Assembly (NCBI GenBank): GCA_934047225.1
Contig: OW203998.1
Coordinates: forward strand, 19,235,280 to 19,299,279
Direction of reading: 5' to 3'
From: Ypsolopha sequella
Lineage: Eukaryota; Arthropoda; Insecta; Lepidoptera; Ypsolophidae
Length of the DNA stretch: 64,000 bases
The position numbers and the translations under genes are program-made. Numbering within the stretch: position 1 is the first letter of the stretch; every line of letters starts with the position of its first letter. Positions 1 through 11,296 of the stretch are shown piece after piece. Below the pieces are notes generated by a model. It was not told where the DNA came from. It made no database searches and saw only the letters and a program-made list of their open reading frames with translations.

Positions 1-1043
1 AAGGTTGTAGGACATCTTGGTTTGAAACAGAAATGCCTGAAAGATGTTTGCCATATAGGTGTTATATGTTTCAATCAATTTAATTGAGGAAGTTAACCAT
101 GTAATTTTGGTGGCTGTAATTTTTTTGCTGTGAAAACTTCGTAATTTTTTTCAGACTTGGCACACTGCCGTGTGTCAGTAAATATTCGTTGTCATTAGTT
201 TCTTTTTTAAGTTCTTAAAATAAAACTAAAAATTAATGTTACATTTTTTATATAATTAATACACAAATTTGAAATAATTATTTGATACCTAATTTGTATA
301 AATCAGTTATATACTTACTGAGATATTCGAGAAAATCTGATACCAGGAGCGGCCATCTTTGTAACGTCATAGCTATAATTTCTCGAGTTTAAAACACAAT
401 AACAGAAATTTTTGTGACAAGTTCACTACGCTGATTAAGACGATACCACTCGCCGCTTTATAACTGCTCGGTCCTACGAAAATTAATTTTATATGACTTT
501 GCGTCTCTTCTATAAGGGTCTTGTGGCGACAAGTCCACCAAGACAAAACCGATCTCTAGATCAAGTAAAAACTGCACAAATCTATAATATAAATTGTTTC
601 ACAGTTAATTCGTACAAGAGCTGGATATACAATTTTATAGCCTGATTGCAACAATGCGGTCTGACTGAAGACTTACACAATCTAATTGAAATTGTTGCAG
701 CTACTTCCCTGACATTGTTCTCTAAAGGCAGTGTTGCCGGATCACTGCTCCCTCTTTGAACTATTGCCTGTTTGAATTGTAGCCCAAATGGACGTTTTAT
801 TATGAACGGATACCTTAGTAAAATATACCAAGGCATCTTTTATAGAGCTGCTTTTACTCTGAAATAGTGGTACGTGACAATCGGTAGTCTATCAATACCT
901 TTCAAAAGGAACAATAGTTGATATTATTACATTTTTCAAGGTCAACTACTCACCTAATATCAATTGTTCAGCAACACTATTCTAGAATATATCAGAAACA
1001 AAGGAATAAAAGTTTTTTTAAGTTTTTGCTAATAAATTTTTTC
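1..1043. other. Intergenic, nothing recognised
   Basis: AT-rich non-coding DNA. I see no reading frame with recognisable protein features, no terminal inverted repeats and no tail of a retroelement. A minus-strand frame near 582-836 is open for 84 codons but has no motif I recognise. Confidence 0.5.
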
Positions 1044-1135
1044 TCCATCCAAAGGTTTCCTGAGAGATATTACTATTAGCAATAAATATTACCTTTGTAC
1101 ACATTATTTGTTCTGTATGTTATGTGTTGTTAATT
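1044..1135 (+). repeat. Degenerate RTE-like LINE 3' tail fragment
   Basis: The segment starting with the CCAAAGGTT block followed by 'CTGAGAGATATTACTATTAG' resembles better preserved copies at 7281 and 22571, which read CCCAAGGTTG-CTGGAAGA-GATCGCT and end in an AATAAAGTGT-type tail. From memory this block is the 3' untranslated region of an RTE-like LINE common in Lepidoptera. No protein remains. Confidence 0.4.
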
Positions 1136-1314
1136 ATTAGTACATTACGATACGAGAGCGATGAAACGTTTTCTGACGAGTGTGAGTTTGCGGCACGAGC
1201 CGAAGTCGAGTGCTGCAATCACACGAGTCGAGAAAAAGTTTCTCGCACGAGTTTCGTATAATTTTTTATAGCACAAGTGCGGAAAATGCCGACTTTACGC
1301 ACGCACAGCAGGGT

Positions 1315-1400
1315 AACACGTTGTAACTTATTTGACAAGACTAAACTTAATTTACGCGTTCTGTCCTTTTCTTTCGTTATCAAAAAGACAAAGACAGGAC
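1315..1400. repeat. Left half of a palindromic repeat split by P-like copy A
   Basis: This flank and 4212-4290 are the two halves of one small repeat. A related uninterrupted copy, in the reverse orientation, lies at about 49030-49165. It shows the same order (TTATTTGACAGGACTAACCTTATTTT, then the CTTTGTCTTTT-type block) with no P-like element inside. The last 8 bases here, GACAGGAC, are repeated immediately after the P-like element. Confidence 0.7.
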
Positions 1401-1828
1401 CTCAGAATAAGGAATACAAATAGAAGCCTGACTAAAATAAGAACTGGGCATTAGCCATTGTACTCATCTAACGTAAATTACTCCTGTGTGCGAGTGAATG
1501 AAACGACGGACCGCACTTACTTTATATTTTTTCCTGGTGTGTCACTAGATTGAACCAAACAAATGTCAGATGGATGTAATTTGGATGTATTTTAAAAATT
1601 ATAATACCATCAAATTAAATATGTCTCATCATTGTATCGTTGTGTTGTAATATCGTACGTTGCGTGCATCACATCTTAATTTGGTGGCATCGAAATGTCT
1701 ATTGCATTTTGCGAAAGTTTACAGCTTCACCGAGAGAAATTAAATATTTTGGTGCTCTTCCTCTCAAAATTCGTGAAAGTGTGATTTATTATTGTTTGTG
1801 TTGATTGTTTTTTTAACATTGTAATAAA

Positions 1829-3025
1829 ATGTCTTGTGCGATTGAAGGCTGTAAATCGCATACAGGAAGAAAAGAAAACAACAATGAAGCAATATCATTT
1901 CATCGGTGAGTTTTGATAGTTTTTATGTTAATAAGTTGCAGGATCATACCTAAAACTCAGTAACAATAATAGTAGTTCTTGTAAATCATACTCGTGTTCA
2001 ATTCTACACCGATATTTGCCTGTTTTATATAGATTTTCTGCCGACTACGAGAGGTTATGTTTTTTCGTATAGTGATGTACTAAAGTCCGTGTGGCAAACT
2101 ATCGAACATTGGTTCCCGCGGCAGCCGTGCATAAAGGATAATAGATTAATGAGAGGTTTTCTTTTTGAGTATTAAAAAAAAAACATAGTTTCCCAGAACT
2201 CTGTAGATGGTGTTGAACTGACTACGTTGCTAGGTGCCAAAGCCAAAACGATTGAAAAAAAAACATTGCGTCACGTCACGTCACGTCACATACGCTCGTT
2301 GGTTGATGACATGTGTGCTGAGCATATTATGTGCGAATGCTTTGTTATGGTCCGTCCAGGTTTAAAATGTACCATGGCTTGTACTCATTGCGCTTTACGA
2401 CTTTCATCTTTAGGAAAAAGATGTATGCCTCCATTTTTATACAAATCCACAAGGCACAGACTTCTCTTCTTTTTCTCTTGGGACATTTTCTTTCTGGCGT
2501 AGAAAACTCATAAAAAGACTGCTAATTATTTTTTTCTTTTTCCTTGTTGTTATTATTTATTTATTTTCAAAATGTCATTGTGATGTGATGTGACAATGAC
2601 ATTAATTACTTTTTTATGTACGTTTCGTTTTACGATCTCAAAATTAAATCCAAGTGCAATAATCAAAAAATTATGTGACGTTCCGTTCCTTGCAGTAACT
2701 TACCAAGTTCAGCGCCATCTATTCAGCGACTAGGGAAGAGTAAAAAAAAAAGAAAAGAAAATCCCTCATTGCAGCGCGAGTTAAAAGAAAAATTATGCCG
2801 AATAAATATCGCTATAATTTTTTTGTTACAGATTTCCAAAAAAGGAAGAATTAAAAAGTGAATGGCTTAGACGAATAATTTGACCAAATTGGGCAATTAA
2901 AAAAGCGGTCATATTTGTTCGAAACACTTTACGTCGGATTCTTTTAGACCAAACGAAATTTAAAATGGAGACTTTTAAAAGCAGATGCCTTACCAACGTT
3001 ATATTTACCAGATACAGACACATTG
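1829..3025 (+). pseudogene. THAP-domain transposase 5' exons, broken (copy A)
   Basis: Exon 1 (1829-1905) starts at ATG and reads MSCAIEGCKSHTG...SFHR, giving the first two cysteines of a C2CH THAP zinc finger. It ends at a GTGAGT donor. After an intron of about 926 bp ending in TTACAG, exon 2 (from 2832) continues FPKKEELKSEWLRRII, the usual THAP helix. It then hits TGA, shifts frame near an A-run, and in another frame gives the second zinc pair in SGHICSKHFTSDSF. In a third frame it gives the THAP end motif LKADALPT. A possible donor follows at 3026. The domain order is complete but one stop and at least two frameshifts break it. THAP domains bind transposon end sequences in P-type transposases. 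The same TGA is present in copy B, so the defect predates the split of the copies. Downstream catalytic domains were not identified. Confidence 0.75.
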
Positions 3026-3128
3026 GTAACCTTTAAATAATTATGTATAATTGCATTATCAATCTTGTTTGTAGGTACGTGCTTGTACTATACTATAGTA
3101 TATTAACTCGATAATTTTTCAATTTTAG

Positions 3129-3309
3129 GCAACAGAACCAGTACCTATGGATGTCTGTGGTTTAGAAAAGTGCATACTTCTATGTTCGCAAATCGTTCTG
3201 AAAGGCCTGTTCGTTCACGTTACTGCCGTGATCGACTTCACGAAGAAATTCCGCAGATCAAGACATTTTCGTACTTAGTGGTTGACAATAAAAGTACTTT
3301 GACAGGGTA
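3129..3309 (+). other. Possible third exon of the P-like element gene
   Basis: A polypyrimidine-AG acceptor (ending 3128) is followed by an open frame reading ATEPVPMDVCGLEKC... for about 50 codons to a stop. The phase agrees with the proposed donor at 3026. I do not recognise a domain, and frameshifts relative to the ancestral frame are likely. The reverse-complement sequence is also present in copy B at about 41990-42165. Confidence 0.3.
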
Positions 3310-3502
3310 GTTCTATCGTGAAATGAATTTTGGGAATGCTTATTGACTTGAACTGCGCATAATTTGATTTCTTATTACAGGTTATTAGGTATTTTAATCG
3401 TTCATTATTTGTTATTAGTTTTTATTCAAGATAAGTTGATGTTTAATTGATAGAAATAAAAAAAAAAAATTACCTCTGTAGTAATTGCGCTGTCATCGCT
3501 CA

Positions 3503-4030
3503 TCATTGACATAATATTATTATTACGAATCCTATAAGTCTATGATTATTATGATTTCTATTGTTGCGATTAATTCCTTCTTCCTTGATTGAACAAAGAT
3601 GCGACATCAACGAACATCTATTTGATTGAGTTAAGAGGCGACTTAAAAAGTATCCACTTAAATAGTTTACGGTTGTATCTCTGATACAAGCTACAGCATT
3701 TTTTGTACTAGAAACAAGCACAATTTTGGACTTAACTTATATACCTACCTGCCTACTATATAGTAATTTGTACTTAATAAAAAATATTATGCTAAACGAA
3801 AGATATCCTTTTATTAATTCCTTATTTACACAATATAACATGTGTCCCACTGGGGTAGACAGAGACCACTTTGCTATTAATTCTCTTGGCCTCCTTCCAA
3901 AGCAAGAGGATGTCACCAGAAAGGTCGGTGCCTCCTGTATTCTCTTTTTTTTCACACTTTGATACGATATGATGTGTGGTAAGGAGATTGGTCGCGGTTC
4001 ATTTCGATTTGGTTTATTTATCGTAGTCAA
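3503..4030 (-). pseudogene. Two opposite-strand ORFs conserved between P-like copies
   Basis: On the minus strand there are two consecutive frames: 97 codons (4030 to 3737) and 72 codons (3721 to 3503). Nearly the same proteins are read from copy B (41278-41571 and 41587-41811). The second contains CIRDTTVNYLSGYFLSRLL, which loosely recalls the Y-(V/I)-(A/S)-GY-(V/L) motif near the C-terminus of P/THAP9-type transposases. That likeness is from memory and weak. They run opposite to the THAP exons, so they cannot be the tail of that gene without an inversion. They could also be chance frames kept similar only because the DNA copies are similar. Confidence 0.3.
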
Positions 4031-4211
4031 AAATCGACATTGTTACATCACTAGCAAAGCAACGAACTAGTGACAACCTACCTAATTAAGAAAAAACTAA
4101 TACATATCCATCTCTCTCTAACGCACTAAAATGTCGTAAGAAAATCAAGGATAGGTAACTTTCTCCGCGTATTATTTTAGCCAGGTTTCTATTTGTATTC
4201 CTTATTCTGAG

Positions 4212-4290
4212 GACAGGACGCTTAAAATAAGGTTAGTCCTGTCAAATAAGTTAAGTTGTGTCACACCGAATCGACAACATTGACGACGTT
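4212..4290. repeat. Right half of the palindromic repeat split by P-like copy A
   Basis: The segment begins with the duplicated GACAGGAC and continues CTTAAAATAAGGTTAGTCCTGTC... It matches the second half of the uninterrupted relative at 49030-49165 (reverse orientation) and is partly complementary to 1315-1390. Confidence 0.65.
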
Positions 4291-4794
4291 TCACGGATGT
4301 GCAACGGCGAGCTATTCCATAAGCGTATTGCACTCACAGTGAATGAATTTGTGTACATTCAGAGAAGATACGATAAACCATAAATTTCAGATAGGACACC
4401 AGCTGACACAACAATTTCGACAACCAATTTCACGAACCTTCACGAATCTGTAGATACTCGTATTTATAACCCAGTTATTTCAACTGACCATTACACATAT
4501 CAATTTTGATATAACATAGCGAAAACTTTTAAATGCTGTATTCTGTCAATTTGCTTAAGAACGCTTTGATATTGTCCTTGATACTCTTCCTTCTTTTATT
4601 TTGTATCATCAATGGTTTTCCTACATACATAACAAATGACAGCTTAATAGACAAGTAGTTCATATTAAAAACTACAGCCAACGGATGTACAGTCTTAAAG
4701 AATTAAAATGTGTGAAAAAGCACCTGGACAGCAATTCTGTCACTACTTTTCACTCGAAATATCAATCATTCGACTTTTGTTTATGTTAACGGGA
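4291..4794. other. Intergenic, nothing recognised
   Basis: AT-rich sequence without recognisable coding or repeat structure. Confidence 0.45.
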
Positions 4795-5287
4795 CACCTG
4801 ACGCTATTACATCAACAACACCAGGTTTTCAAGGGTTCATTAGAATAAAATGGGTCTCTCTTCATATTGAAGAAAATATATTTGATTTATCGATCTTTTA
4901 TCTAGGGATTCCACCTATAAACAATGAATTAAGATTTATACATTTGACAAAAAAAAATGTTTTCACCCAATTTTTTGTTTTCAAACGTTCGTTTCAACAA
5001 CGCGGTTAAAAGATCAACTTTTTTTTTTTATAAAATTGGCAATAGAAATACGAAGGGATGTTACCTAAATCCAATATTTTTTTCCTTATAAAATATTTCA
5101 GTATTAGCTAAAACACACCAATTTGTTGTTTCGCTGCTTGATCACTAGTATTACGGGTCCAAGAAAAAGAGGCCAAAGAGCCAACATATAATCACCTCTA
5201 TGAATAGCAAATAAGGTCTTTGCCATTAGACTTATTCTCGTACTGGACGGGTTATAAAAAAGGTTGCCAGGGTATGCCATCCTCTTA
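4795..5287 (-). repeat. Dispersed ~0.5-kb repeat family 1, copy 1
   Basis: Read on the minus strand this starts at the AAGAGGATGGCATACCCTGG block, passes 'GGCCTCTTTTTCTTGGA' and ends 'GTCAGGTGTCCCGTTAA'. It matches copies at 8227-8737, 9610-9865 and 15316-15755. No terminal inverted repeat or reading frame longer than chance is seen, so the class (SINE-like or DNA-derived) is undecided. Confidence 0.75.
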
Positions 5288-5870
5288 ATTTGTAAATTTG
5301 AATGGCTATAATCCGTAAGATGGTGTTTAGAAAATGTAAACGTACCACAGGTTTTCAATCAAAAAAATCCATATACATTCACATAAAAACCATTTTCATG
5401 TCACTCGAAATCTGCCTTCACGTGCACTTTTGCACGTGCCTCAATAGCCGTTTTGGACAGAAAATAATTGATTTCGAATAAAATGTGTTTAAAGTTTGGA
5501 GTCGTGTACAAACTAATATGTATATGTCTGGGACTTCCCTTCGCTTCTATTATATAAAAGTAAAAGTTTGTTATCGATGAACTCGAAAATTACTTAATGA
5601 ATCGGTATGAAACTTTCACCATTTTATTGTAAATATTGTAAATTGCCGTCGTCGGCACTAGAGTCATACGAGTGTTACGCACGCTCTGTGATACACGTTA
5701 TTAGGTCCTCAAAATATATTTCTATTTTACTCTCAGTCAAGATGCATGTCAGGTCTATTTATCAATATATAATACAGTTGTCGTATATAATGTATGAGTA
5801 ATAAAACGAAATATTACATCATTTATTTTTTAACAATTTTGCAAACTAAAATATACGGTGACATTAATTT
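5288..5870. other. Intergenic, nothing recognised
   Basis: Contains a short inverted motif (CGTGCACTTTTGCACGTG, about 5418-5437) but otherwise no feature I can support. Confidence 0.4.
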
Positions 5871-6098
5871 ATGCGGCCAAATTCATACTGAAGACTCGGT
5901 AAGTAAGGTTTGATGACCTTTTTTGGGAAATTCGAAAATTAGTTCCTTATTTTAAAAAAACCTGTTCCCTACAAACGCAAGCCTAGCGCCGAGTCAGTTA
6001 CTATGTTAGTATATATTATTTTGTGAAATTAACAAAACTTGTTATCGATCCGTGATACTGATCATTTACCAAGCATCCAGTATGAATTTGGCTGCATA
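5871..6098. repeat. Palindromic MITE, family V ('GGTAAGTGATCAG' arms)
   Basis: The left arm reads GGCCAAATTCATACTGAAG then ACTCGGTAAGT. The right arm is its inverted form (TGATCATTTACCAAGCATCCAG...ATTTGGC). The arms are diverged. Relatives lie at 23002-23157, 52777-52977, 20224-20465 and, as single arms or separated pairs, at 14870-14935, 28264-28420, 34875-35010 and 48380-49003. There is no coding capacity. Confidence 0.65.
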
Positions 6099-7280
6099 AA
6101 CACCTTATAAAATACCTCTTTCACGCGTGCAACGTTTTAAACAACCCTACCGAGTGAACAGTGATTTATGTACTTGAGACCGTCACAGTAAAAGAAGCTC
6201 TAGCGCGTAGTAATTCCATACATTCTCGCTTGCACGCACGTGTTGTACCTGACTTTAGGCAATTATAAAAAGTTGCCGAAGGGCGGGTGCGAGCTAGTTT
6301 GTATTTTATTGCTGCTTAGCGAGAGTAGCTATTTATTTCAATGTTTTTGCAAGATGATTCTTCTGTACGTAGTATTTTATGCTGTGCTTTGGGTACGGAA
6401 TCCTAAAAAAGATAAGTCTGCAAGCCATATCTCAGCGCAATAAGAACTGCCATTTGGTAGCTTTACATGCAGGCGACCGTACATTGAAAATTAAGAAAAT
6501 TTTTGCTTAGAATTCCAGTCTAAAGTCTTAAAATACTCGAGGGTGCATATAACCGTATGAGTGTATTTTACTCTTCACTTAAAAAGCAAGACATTTTAAA
6601 CGTCTTTATAATAGGTCTTTACCTATGAAATTGCCGTAATTTTCTAACAGATTCATAAGTTCATAATTCCTGTAATTCAATAGCTATTTCAATTATTTGT
6701 TTTTCGTTTGAAAGTTGATTTCAAGTTTTGACATCTACGCATTAAATATTATTTTTATTTTCAGTTTGATTATAAAAATTAAATCTTAAAAACAGTTCGT
6801 CCTAAATGCCATCCATTTCCATTATAAGATTCTTAATATTTTTTTACAGCTGAAACTTTTCAAAAATTGAATTAATGTTGCTGTTAGCTTAATGTTGTCT
6901 CATTATTACACATAAGAAACTACATAATTTGGATTTGTCATTCCCAAAAAATATGCAAAAAAACTTAGTACTGTAAATTGAGTTTCCTTCAAAGGAGCGT
7001 TTTTCCTTGTGTCAAATTTAGTGTTAAAAAAGATTCCTAGATGGCGCTGTCGTATACTTTAGCAACAAAATCAAAGACAAAATTTGCACAGTTTCCAAAC
7101 AAACTAAAAACCACTTTGACATTGATTGCTACGAAACATACTTTATCTATGGTGACATGGACAGTGACATCTGGACATATGTAGTATATTTTTATGTTTA
7201 TGTTATAGGTTTAAAATAACTTTTACATATTGTTATGCACTGATTAAGTTAAATTTTCAAGATAAAAATGTGTTTATGTT
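6099..7280. other. Intergenic, no supported feature
   Basis: AT-rich. It includes a frame at 6240-6443 without recognisable domains. I see no terminal inverted repeats. Confidence 0.4.
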
Positions 7281-7410
7281 TTCCCAAGGTTGACTGGAAG
7301 AAATTTATTTTAGGAATAAGTCCGCCCTTGCCTTCTATCTGTTCTTTGTGTGTATCTTGTCTTCTTATTTGTGTGCAATAAAGTGTTTATTCATTCATTC
7401 ATTCATTCAT
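7281..7410 (+). repeat. RTE-like LINE 3' tail ending in (ATTC)n
   Basis: The sequence runs TTCCCAAGGTTGACTGGAAG..., then 'AAGTCCGCCCTTG', then GTGTGCAATAAAGTGTTT and a tetranucleotide tail of five to six ATTC units (7389-7410). The block order matches 22571-22707. This is the 5'-truncated 3' end of a LINE; the microsatellite tail is typical of RTE/CR1-type elements. Confidence 0.65.
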
Positions 7411-8226
7411 CTGGAGGAAAGCTAAGAACTAAAAAAAAAACAGCGAGAAAAACGCTCATTCTCTATAGAAAACCGCAATTTCATATGTAAAGACCTAATA
7501 TTTAAGACGCTTTAACAGTCTTACTAGAAACATTTTCAAGAATTTTCCGACACAGCTCGAATGTAGAAACGTAACTGAGCTACTTTATTCGTAAAATAAA
7601 CGCGAAAACATGTTTCTGTACACTCGCATAATGTTTAGCCGGTAACATGAAAATTATATTAATTCCCGGGGAATTAATTCAGCAAACATCAACTTCTTAT
7701 CACTGACAAACAAGTAATTTTCAGGGCTCTTAAGTAAAGTATACGCGTTTGTTCAGCCGTTCATTCCGCTAATACTTTAAAAAGCTTTTATTCACAAACT
7801 TCTAAGCGGATTTCTGGAAACTTTATTTCCGAAGACGCGGATTTTAAGACTTGGCACTGACTTAAATAGAAAAGTAGAGAGTGAGGAGCAAAATAAGTTA
7901 AGTAAAAGGAAATAATAACGGAATCACGCTTCATTTTGTGTTGAATTAAAAGCATTCCTGATAAATTTAATTGAATAAATGAGTGATTGACTGTATTGTT
8001 GAAGAAGAAGAAGATTTGTAATAGGTAAGTCTGGTTTAAGGAATAACACAACATATCATCACGACATGAATCCCCAAGGAGGTGGCAGAGGTTTTAGGTG
8101 TGGACTGTGAAATGCATGTCAAAGCCCACACTTGATACACCCACTTTTCATAGACGATTATTACGCCCCAAATGTGATGGGTGGTTAGCCTTATCGCTGT
8201 AATTCTAACACTAACGGACCAACAGC
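7411..8226. other. Intergenic, no supported feature
   Basis: Minus-strand frames of 85-88 codons occur near 7788-8293 but show no motif, and the upper one runs into the repeat that begins at 8227. I treat them as chance frames. Confidence 0.4.
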
Positions 8227-8737
8227 TTAAGAGGATGGTATACCCTAGCAACCTTTTTTTATTACCCGTCCAGCACAATAAGTCTAATAGCAAAGACCTT
8301 ATTTGCTTTTCATAGAGGCGATTATATGTTGGCTATTTGGCCTCTTTTTCTTGGACGCGTACTACTAGTGATCACGCAGCGAAACAACAAATTGGTGTGT
8401 TTTTAGCTAATACTGAAATATTTTGTAGGGAACAAAATATTGGATTTAGGTTCCCTTCGTATTTCTATTTCTATTGCCTATTTCATAAAAAAGTACCAAG
8501 TTAATCTCTTAACCGCGTTTTTAAAACGAACGTTTGAAAACCAAAAAAAAGAGGGTGGAAAACTTTTTTTTTTTACAAAAGTAGAAATCTTAAAACATTG
8601 TTTATAGGTGGAATCCCTAGACAAAAGATCGATAAATCAAATATATTTTCTTCAATATGAGGAGAGACCTAGTTTCTTCCAATGAACCCTTGAAAGCCTG
8701 GTGTTGTTGATGTTCTAGCGTCAGGTGTCCCGTTAAT
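8227..8737 (+). repeat. Dispersed ~0.5-kb repeat family 1, copy 2 (most complete)
   Basis: The plus-strand copy runs from TTAAGAGGATGGTATACCCT to GTCAGGTGTCCCGTTAA. It includes the conserved 'GGCCTCTTTTTCTTGGACGC' and 'GTGATCACGCAGCGAAAC' blocks. Its limits are set by where similarity to copy 1 stops. Confidence 0.8.
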
Positions 8738-9609
8738 TTGCCTAAACAATGTGCACCGCGGAAATTGAACCAGCGACCTACTACTGTCTACCACTCGGAC
8801 AAAGAGACGGATTGTGAAACAATTTTAAATAATTACATGAAAACATGAAAACCGATTAAGCTGGATATGTAATTACTAATACCGCCATATTACTACAGCA
8901 TTTTCCAATAAAATTACATCTACAAGGCTGCATATTTTTTCATTTTTTTTCATCAGGTTAAGGCTAAGTATTCTTGTCTGCAGAAAACCTCAGTCAAAAC
9001 TAACACATAGGTCTGAACCAAAGATGACCATCATAATCCAATTAATAGATATAGGAAGAAAACTGCCTGAATTGTTAGCCTTTGCCAGTTTTAGTTTTAT
9101 TTAAAAAACATTATGAGATCAAAATTGATAGGCAATGTTTTCTGTAAGAGAGTAATCCTGTTGCGTGAAAAAATCAGCTCCTCCGCTCTTTGCTTTCTCA
9201 ACCGCGCAGAAAACTCCAAACATAACATGAGCCAGTTTCAGTGATAATACATATTATTTTAGTGTTAAAACGTAATATGCTAATGTTTTTCTTTTTTACA
9301 ATGTCTCTTAGCAAAATTTTTCATACTTAGTAGATAATAAAACAAGGAAGAAAATCTTGCTGAATTAACTCGGATTAAGCGACTTTCGCGGATTAAGAAT
9401 TCGTTCTTTAAAAACTTTACCATCTGTAGAACAAGCTTAAAAATGAAAAAGATTCGAGAACTTACATAACCCATCAAGCTATCTAAAATTATGTCTTTCA
9501 GACCAAAGAAGTCATTCAAATTTATCATTCTTCAATGACTTATTGACGACATTTATGAACAACACGCAAAAAAATGTTCGGCAGTCACTATCATATCTCA
9601 ACTTTTATG
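8738..9609. other. Intergenic, no supported feature
   Basis: AT-rich. The minus-strand frame at 9280-9528 has no recognisable domain. Confidence 0.4.
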
Positions 9610-9865
9610 TTAAGAGGGTGGCCTACCCTAGCAACTTTTTTTATTAGTCGTCCTGCACAATAAGTCCAATGGCAAAGACCATATTTGCTGTTTATAGAAG
9701 CGATCATATGTTGGCTCATTGGCCTCTTTTTCTTGGACGCGCAATACTTATGATCACGCAGCGAAACAACAAATTGGTGTGTTTTTAGCTAATACTGAAA
9801 TATTTATAGGGAAAAAAATATTGAATTTAAGTAGAATCCCTTCGTATTTCTATTACATATTTTGT
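9610..9865 (+). repeat. Dispersed repeat family 1, copy 3 (3'-truncated)
   Basis: Matches the first half of the 8227-8737 copy, from TTAAGAGGGTGGCCTACCCT through 'AATTGGTGTGTTTTTAGC' and the homopolymer-rich centre, then stops. Confidence 0.75.
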
Positions 9866-9888
9866 TAAAAAAAAGAATATTATATTAT

Positions 9889-10150
9889 ACAATGTGTAAT
9901 AGAAAGGTGTAATCATATTTGAAGAGCTTATTTAGTCAATGGTTAAGAACAAATTTTAATATGGTACCAAGCCTGAAATCTCAAAAAAAAATCTGCCCTT
10001 CCATAGATTTCGGCCGAGCATCATTGTATTTTTCTAAAAAATTGTTAATTTTTTTTTTGAGATACAGGTTTGGCTCCGTAGTAAAAGTTGTTCTACCATT
10101 GACTGAACAAAGCTCTTCAAATATGGTTACACCTTTCTGTTACACGTTGT
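9889..10150. repeat. Palindromic MITE, family X, copy 1
   Basis: The termini are ACAATGTGTAATAGAAAGGT and its inverted form (ACCTTTCTGTTACACGTTGT), flanked by TA. The arms include GAAGAGCTTATTTAGTCAAT / TGACTGAACAAAGCTCTTC. The centre holds AAATCTGCCCTTCC... and poly(T). Other copies are at 21951-22221 (best), 52997-53246 and 20462-20514 (one arm). TA flanks and TIRs suggest a Tc1/mariner-type non-autonomous element. Confidence 0.8.
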
Positions 10151-10199
10151 ATATATAAGTGACGCACTATTATATATAGGGGCTAACATACCGCAAAAT

Positions 10200-10592
10200 T
10201 ATAGTAGTTTATGCTACAAAGGCAAAAAGGAATAAATCACGAGGACGATTTAAAACACGAGTGTAGCGAGTGTTTTAAACGTAATCGAGTAATTTATTGC
10301 TTTTCCGCCCGTGTATCATACTACGTTTTTCAATGCATTGTATGAGGAAATGAAAACAAATATAATCTTGTGAACTTTAAATTATGACTGGCTCAAAAGG
10401 ACTGTATTCAGAGCCGTTAAAAAGTGGAAAAAAAAGTATAACATCTATGGTACACAGGAAAGGCTGCAAGTTAGCCAACCATTGCAAATAAATTAAAAAA
10501 AATAATAATAATAAAGCCCTAGGGCAAAATAATCGACTTTCTGTTCGGTTTTGATGCATAAAAAGTGGGCCTTTACGAGCACTTGCATTGAA
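10200..10592 (+). repeat. ~400-bp dispersed repeat, copy 1 of a direct pair
   Basis: Nearly the same as 52312-52708 in the same orientation. It opens with TAGTAGTTTATGCTAC and a block of ACGAG...GTGTAGCGAGTGTTTT, has an (AAT)n stretch, and ends near GCCTTTACGAGCAC. The first 140 bp are imperfectly self-complementary (ATGCTAC / GTATCATACTACG). No reading frame is shared. Confidence 0.75.
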
Positions 10593-11047
10593 AACTCCTT
10601 TATATGTACTATCTTGTGAAGAAAAATGCAGTCTTAAAATAATACGTCTTTCTCTAAATGTACCTAATACTTATATCAATCCTCAAACAATGTTTCCTAA
10701 GCAAATGATTTCACAACTTCCAAAAGATAAAATTGTTTACCATCAAAAATACGAACCCAAAGCATGAAATTCGGCCTGAAATCAATGCAGAAGGGTATAA
10801 ATATGCAAAAACTTAGCCCGTTATTTCATGTACAATTTTGCATACAAACAAAGCATTGCATATCGAAAATGTCAAACAAGGATGAATATTGCCATTTTGT
10901 TTTTACTCAACTCGATTTAATAAATATTTAATAAATGGATCGTTTGTTGACCACAGTTTTCATGCTAAAGTAAGCTTTTTGACAAATCCTTTTATTTGCA
11001 TTTGCACAATGTCTATTTCAATAAATAATCGAAATTTGAACATGCAA
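10593..11047. other. Intergenic, no supported feature
   Basis: AT-rich, and nothing recognisable is seen before the family Y repeat begins. Confidence 0.4.
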
Positions 11048-11296
11048 GGTGTTAAGATGAAGTTGTTGAAGCCGGAAACTGGCGATATTACTCGACCAAA
11101 CGAACAACTTTCCGTGAAAATAATAGAAAAAACAAAAAAAAATATTGTTTCATACATTTTGTCGGGTAGCTATGTAACTTTTCTATGGAACCGCTGAGTT
11201 TTCACGTTTTGAGGGTTGGCTCCATAGTAAAATTTGTTCGTATGAACGAGTTATATCGCCAGTTTCCGGCTTCCGCAACTTCATCTTAACACCCAG
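11048..11296. repeat. Palindromic MITE, family Y, copy 1 (diverged)
   Basis: The ends are GGTGTTAAGATGAAGTTG and the inverted CAACTTCATCTTAACACC. The arms carry GCCGGAAACTGGCGATA and TATCGCCAGTTTCCGGC, then 'CGAACAACTT'. Better copies are at 23183-23449 and 27979-28242. It has no coding function; an open frame through it is a by-product of the arms. Confidence 0.75.

Larger units (their letters stand above)
1401..4211 (+). mobile_element. P-superfamily-like DNA transposon, copy A
   Basis: The element is 2811 bp. Its ends are inverted repeats of about 40 bp beginning CTCAGAATAAGGAATACAAA, with only a couple of mismatches between left (1401) and right (4211). It is flanked by the 8-bp duplication GACAGGAC at 1393-1400 and 4212-4219. 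A THAP-type zinc-finger domain in the interior plus an 8-bp duplication fits the P superfamily. hAT also makes 8-bp duplications but does not usually carry THAP at the N-terminus. No intact transposase is present, so it is non-autonomous. A second copy lies inverted at 41097-44161. The superfamily assignment is inferred; the ends and the duplication are read directly. Confidence 0.85.

Noticed and set aside
2227..2513. Plus-strand ORFs also found in copy B (42775-43067)
   Set aside because: They lie in the proposed THAP intron, contain a CGTCA microsatellite-like start, and are similar only because the element copies are similar.
7389..7410. CRISPR-like or satellite array
   Set aside because: It is a short (ATTC)n tail of a LINE fragment; there are no spacers.
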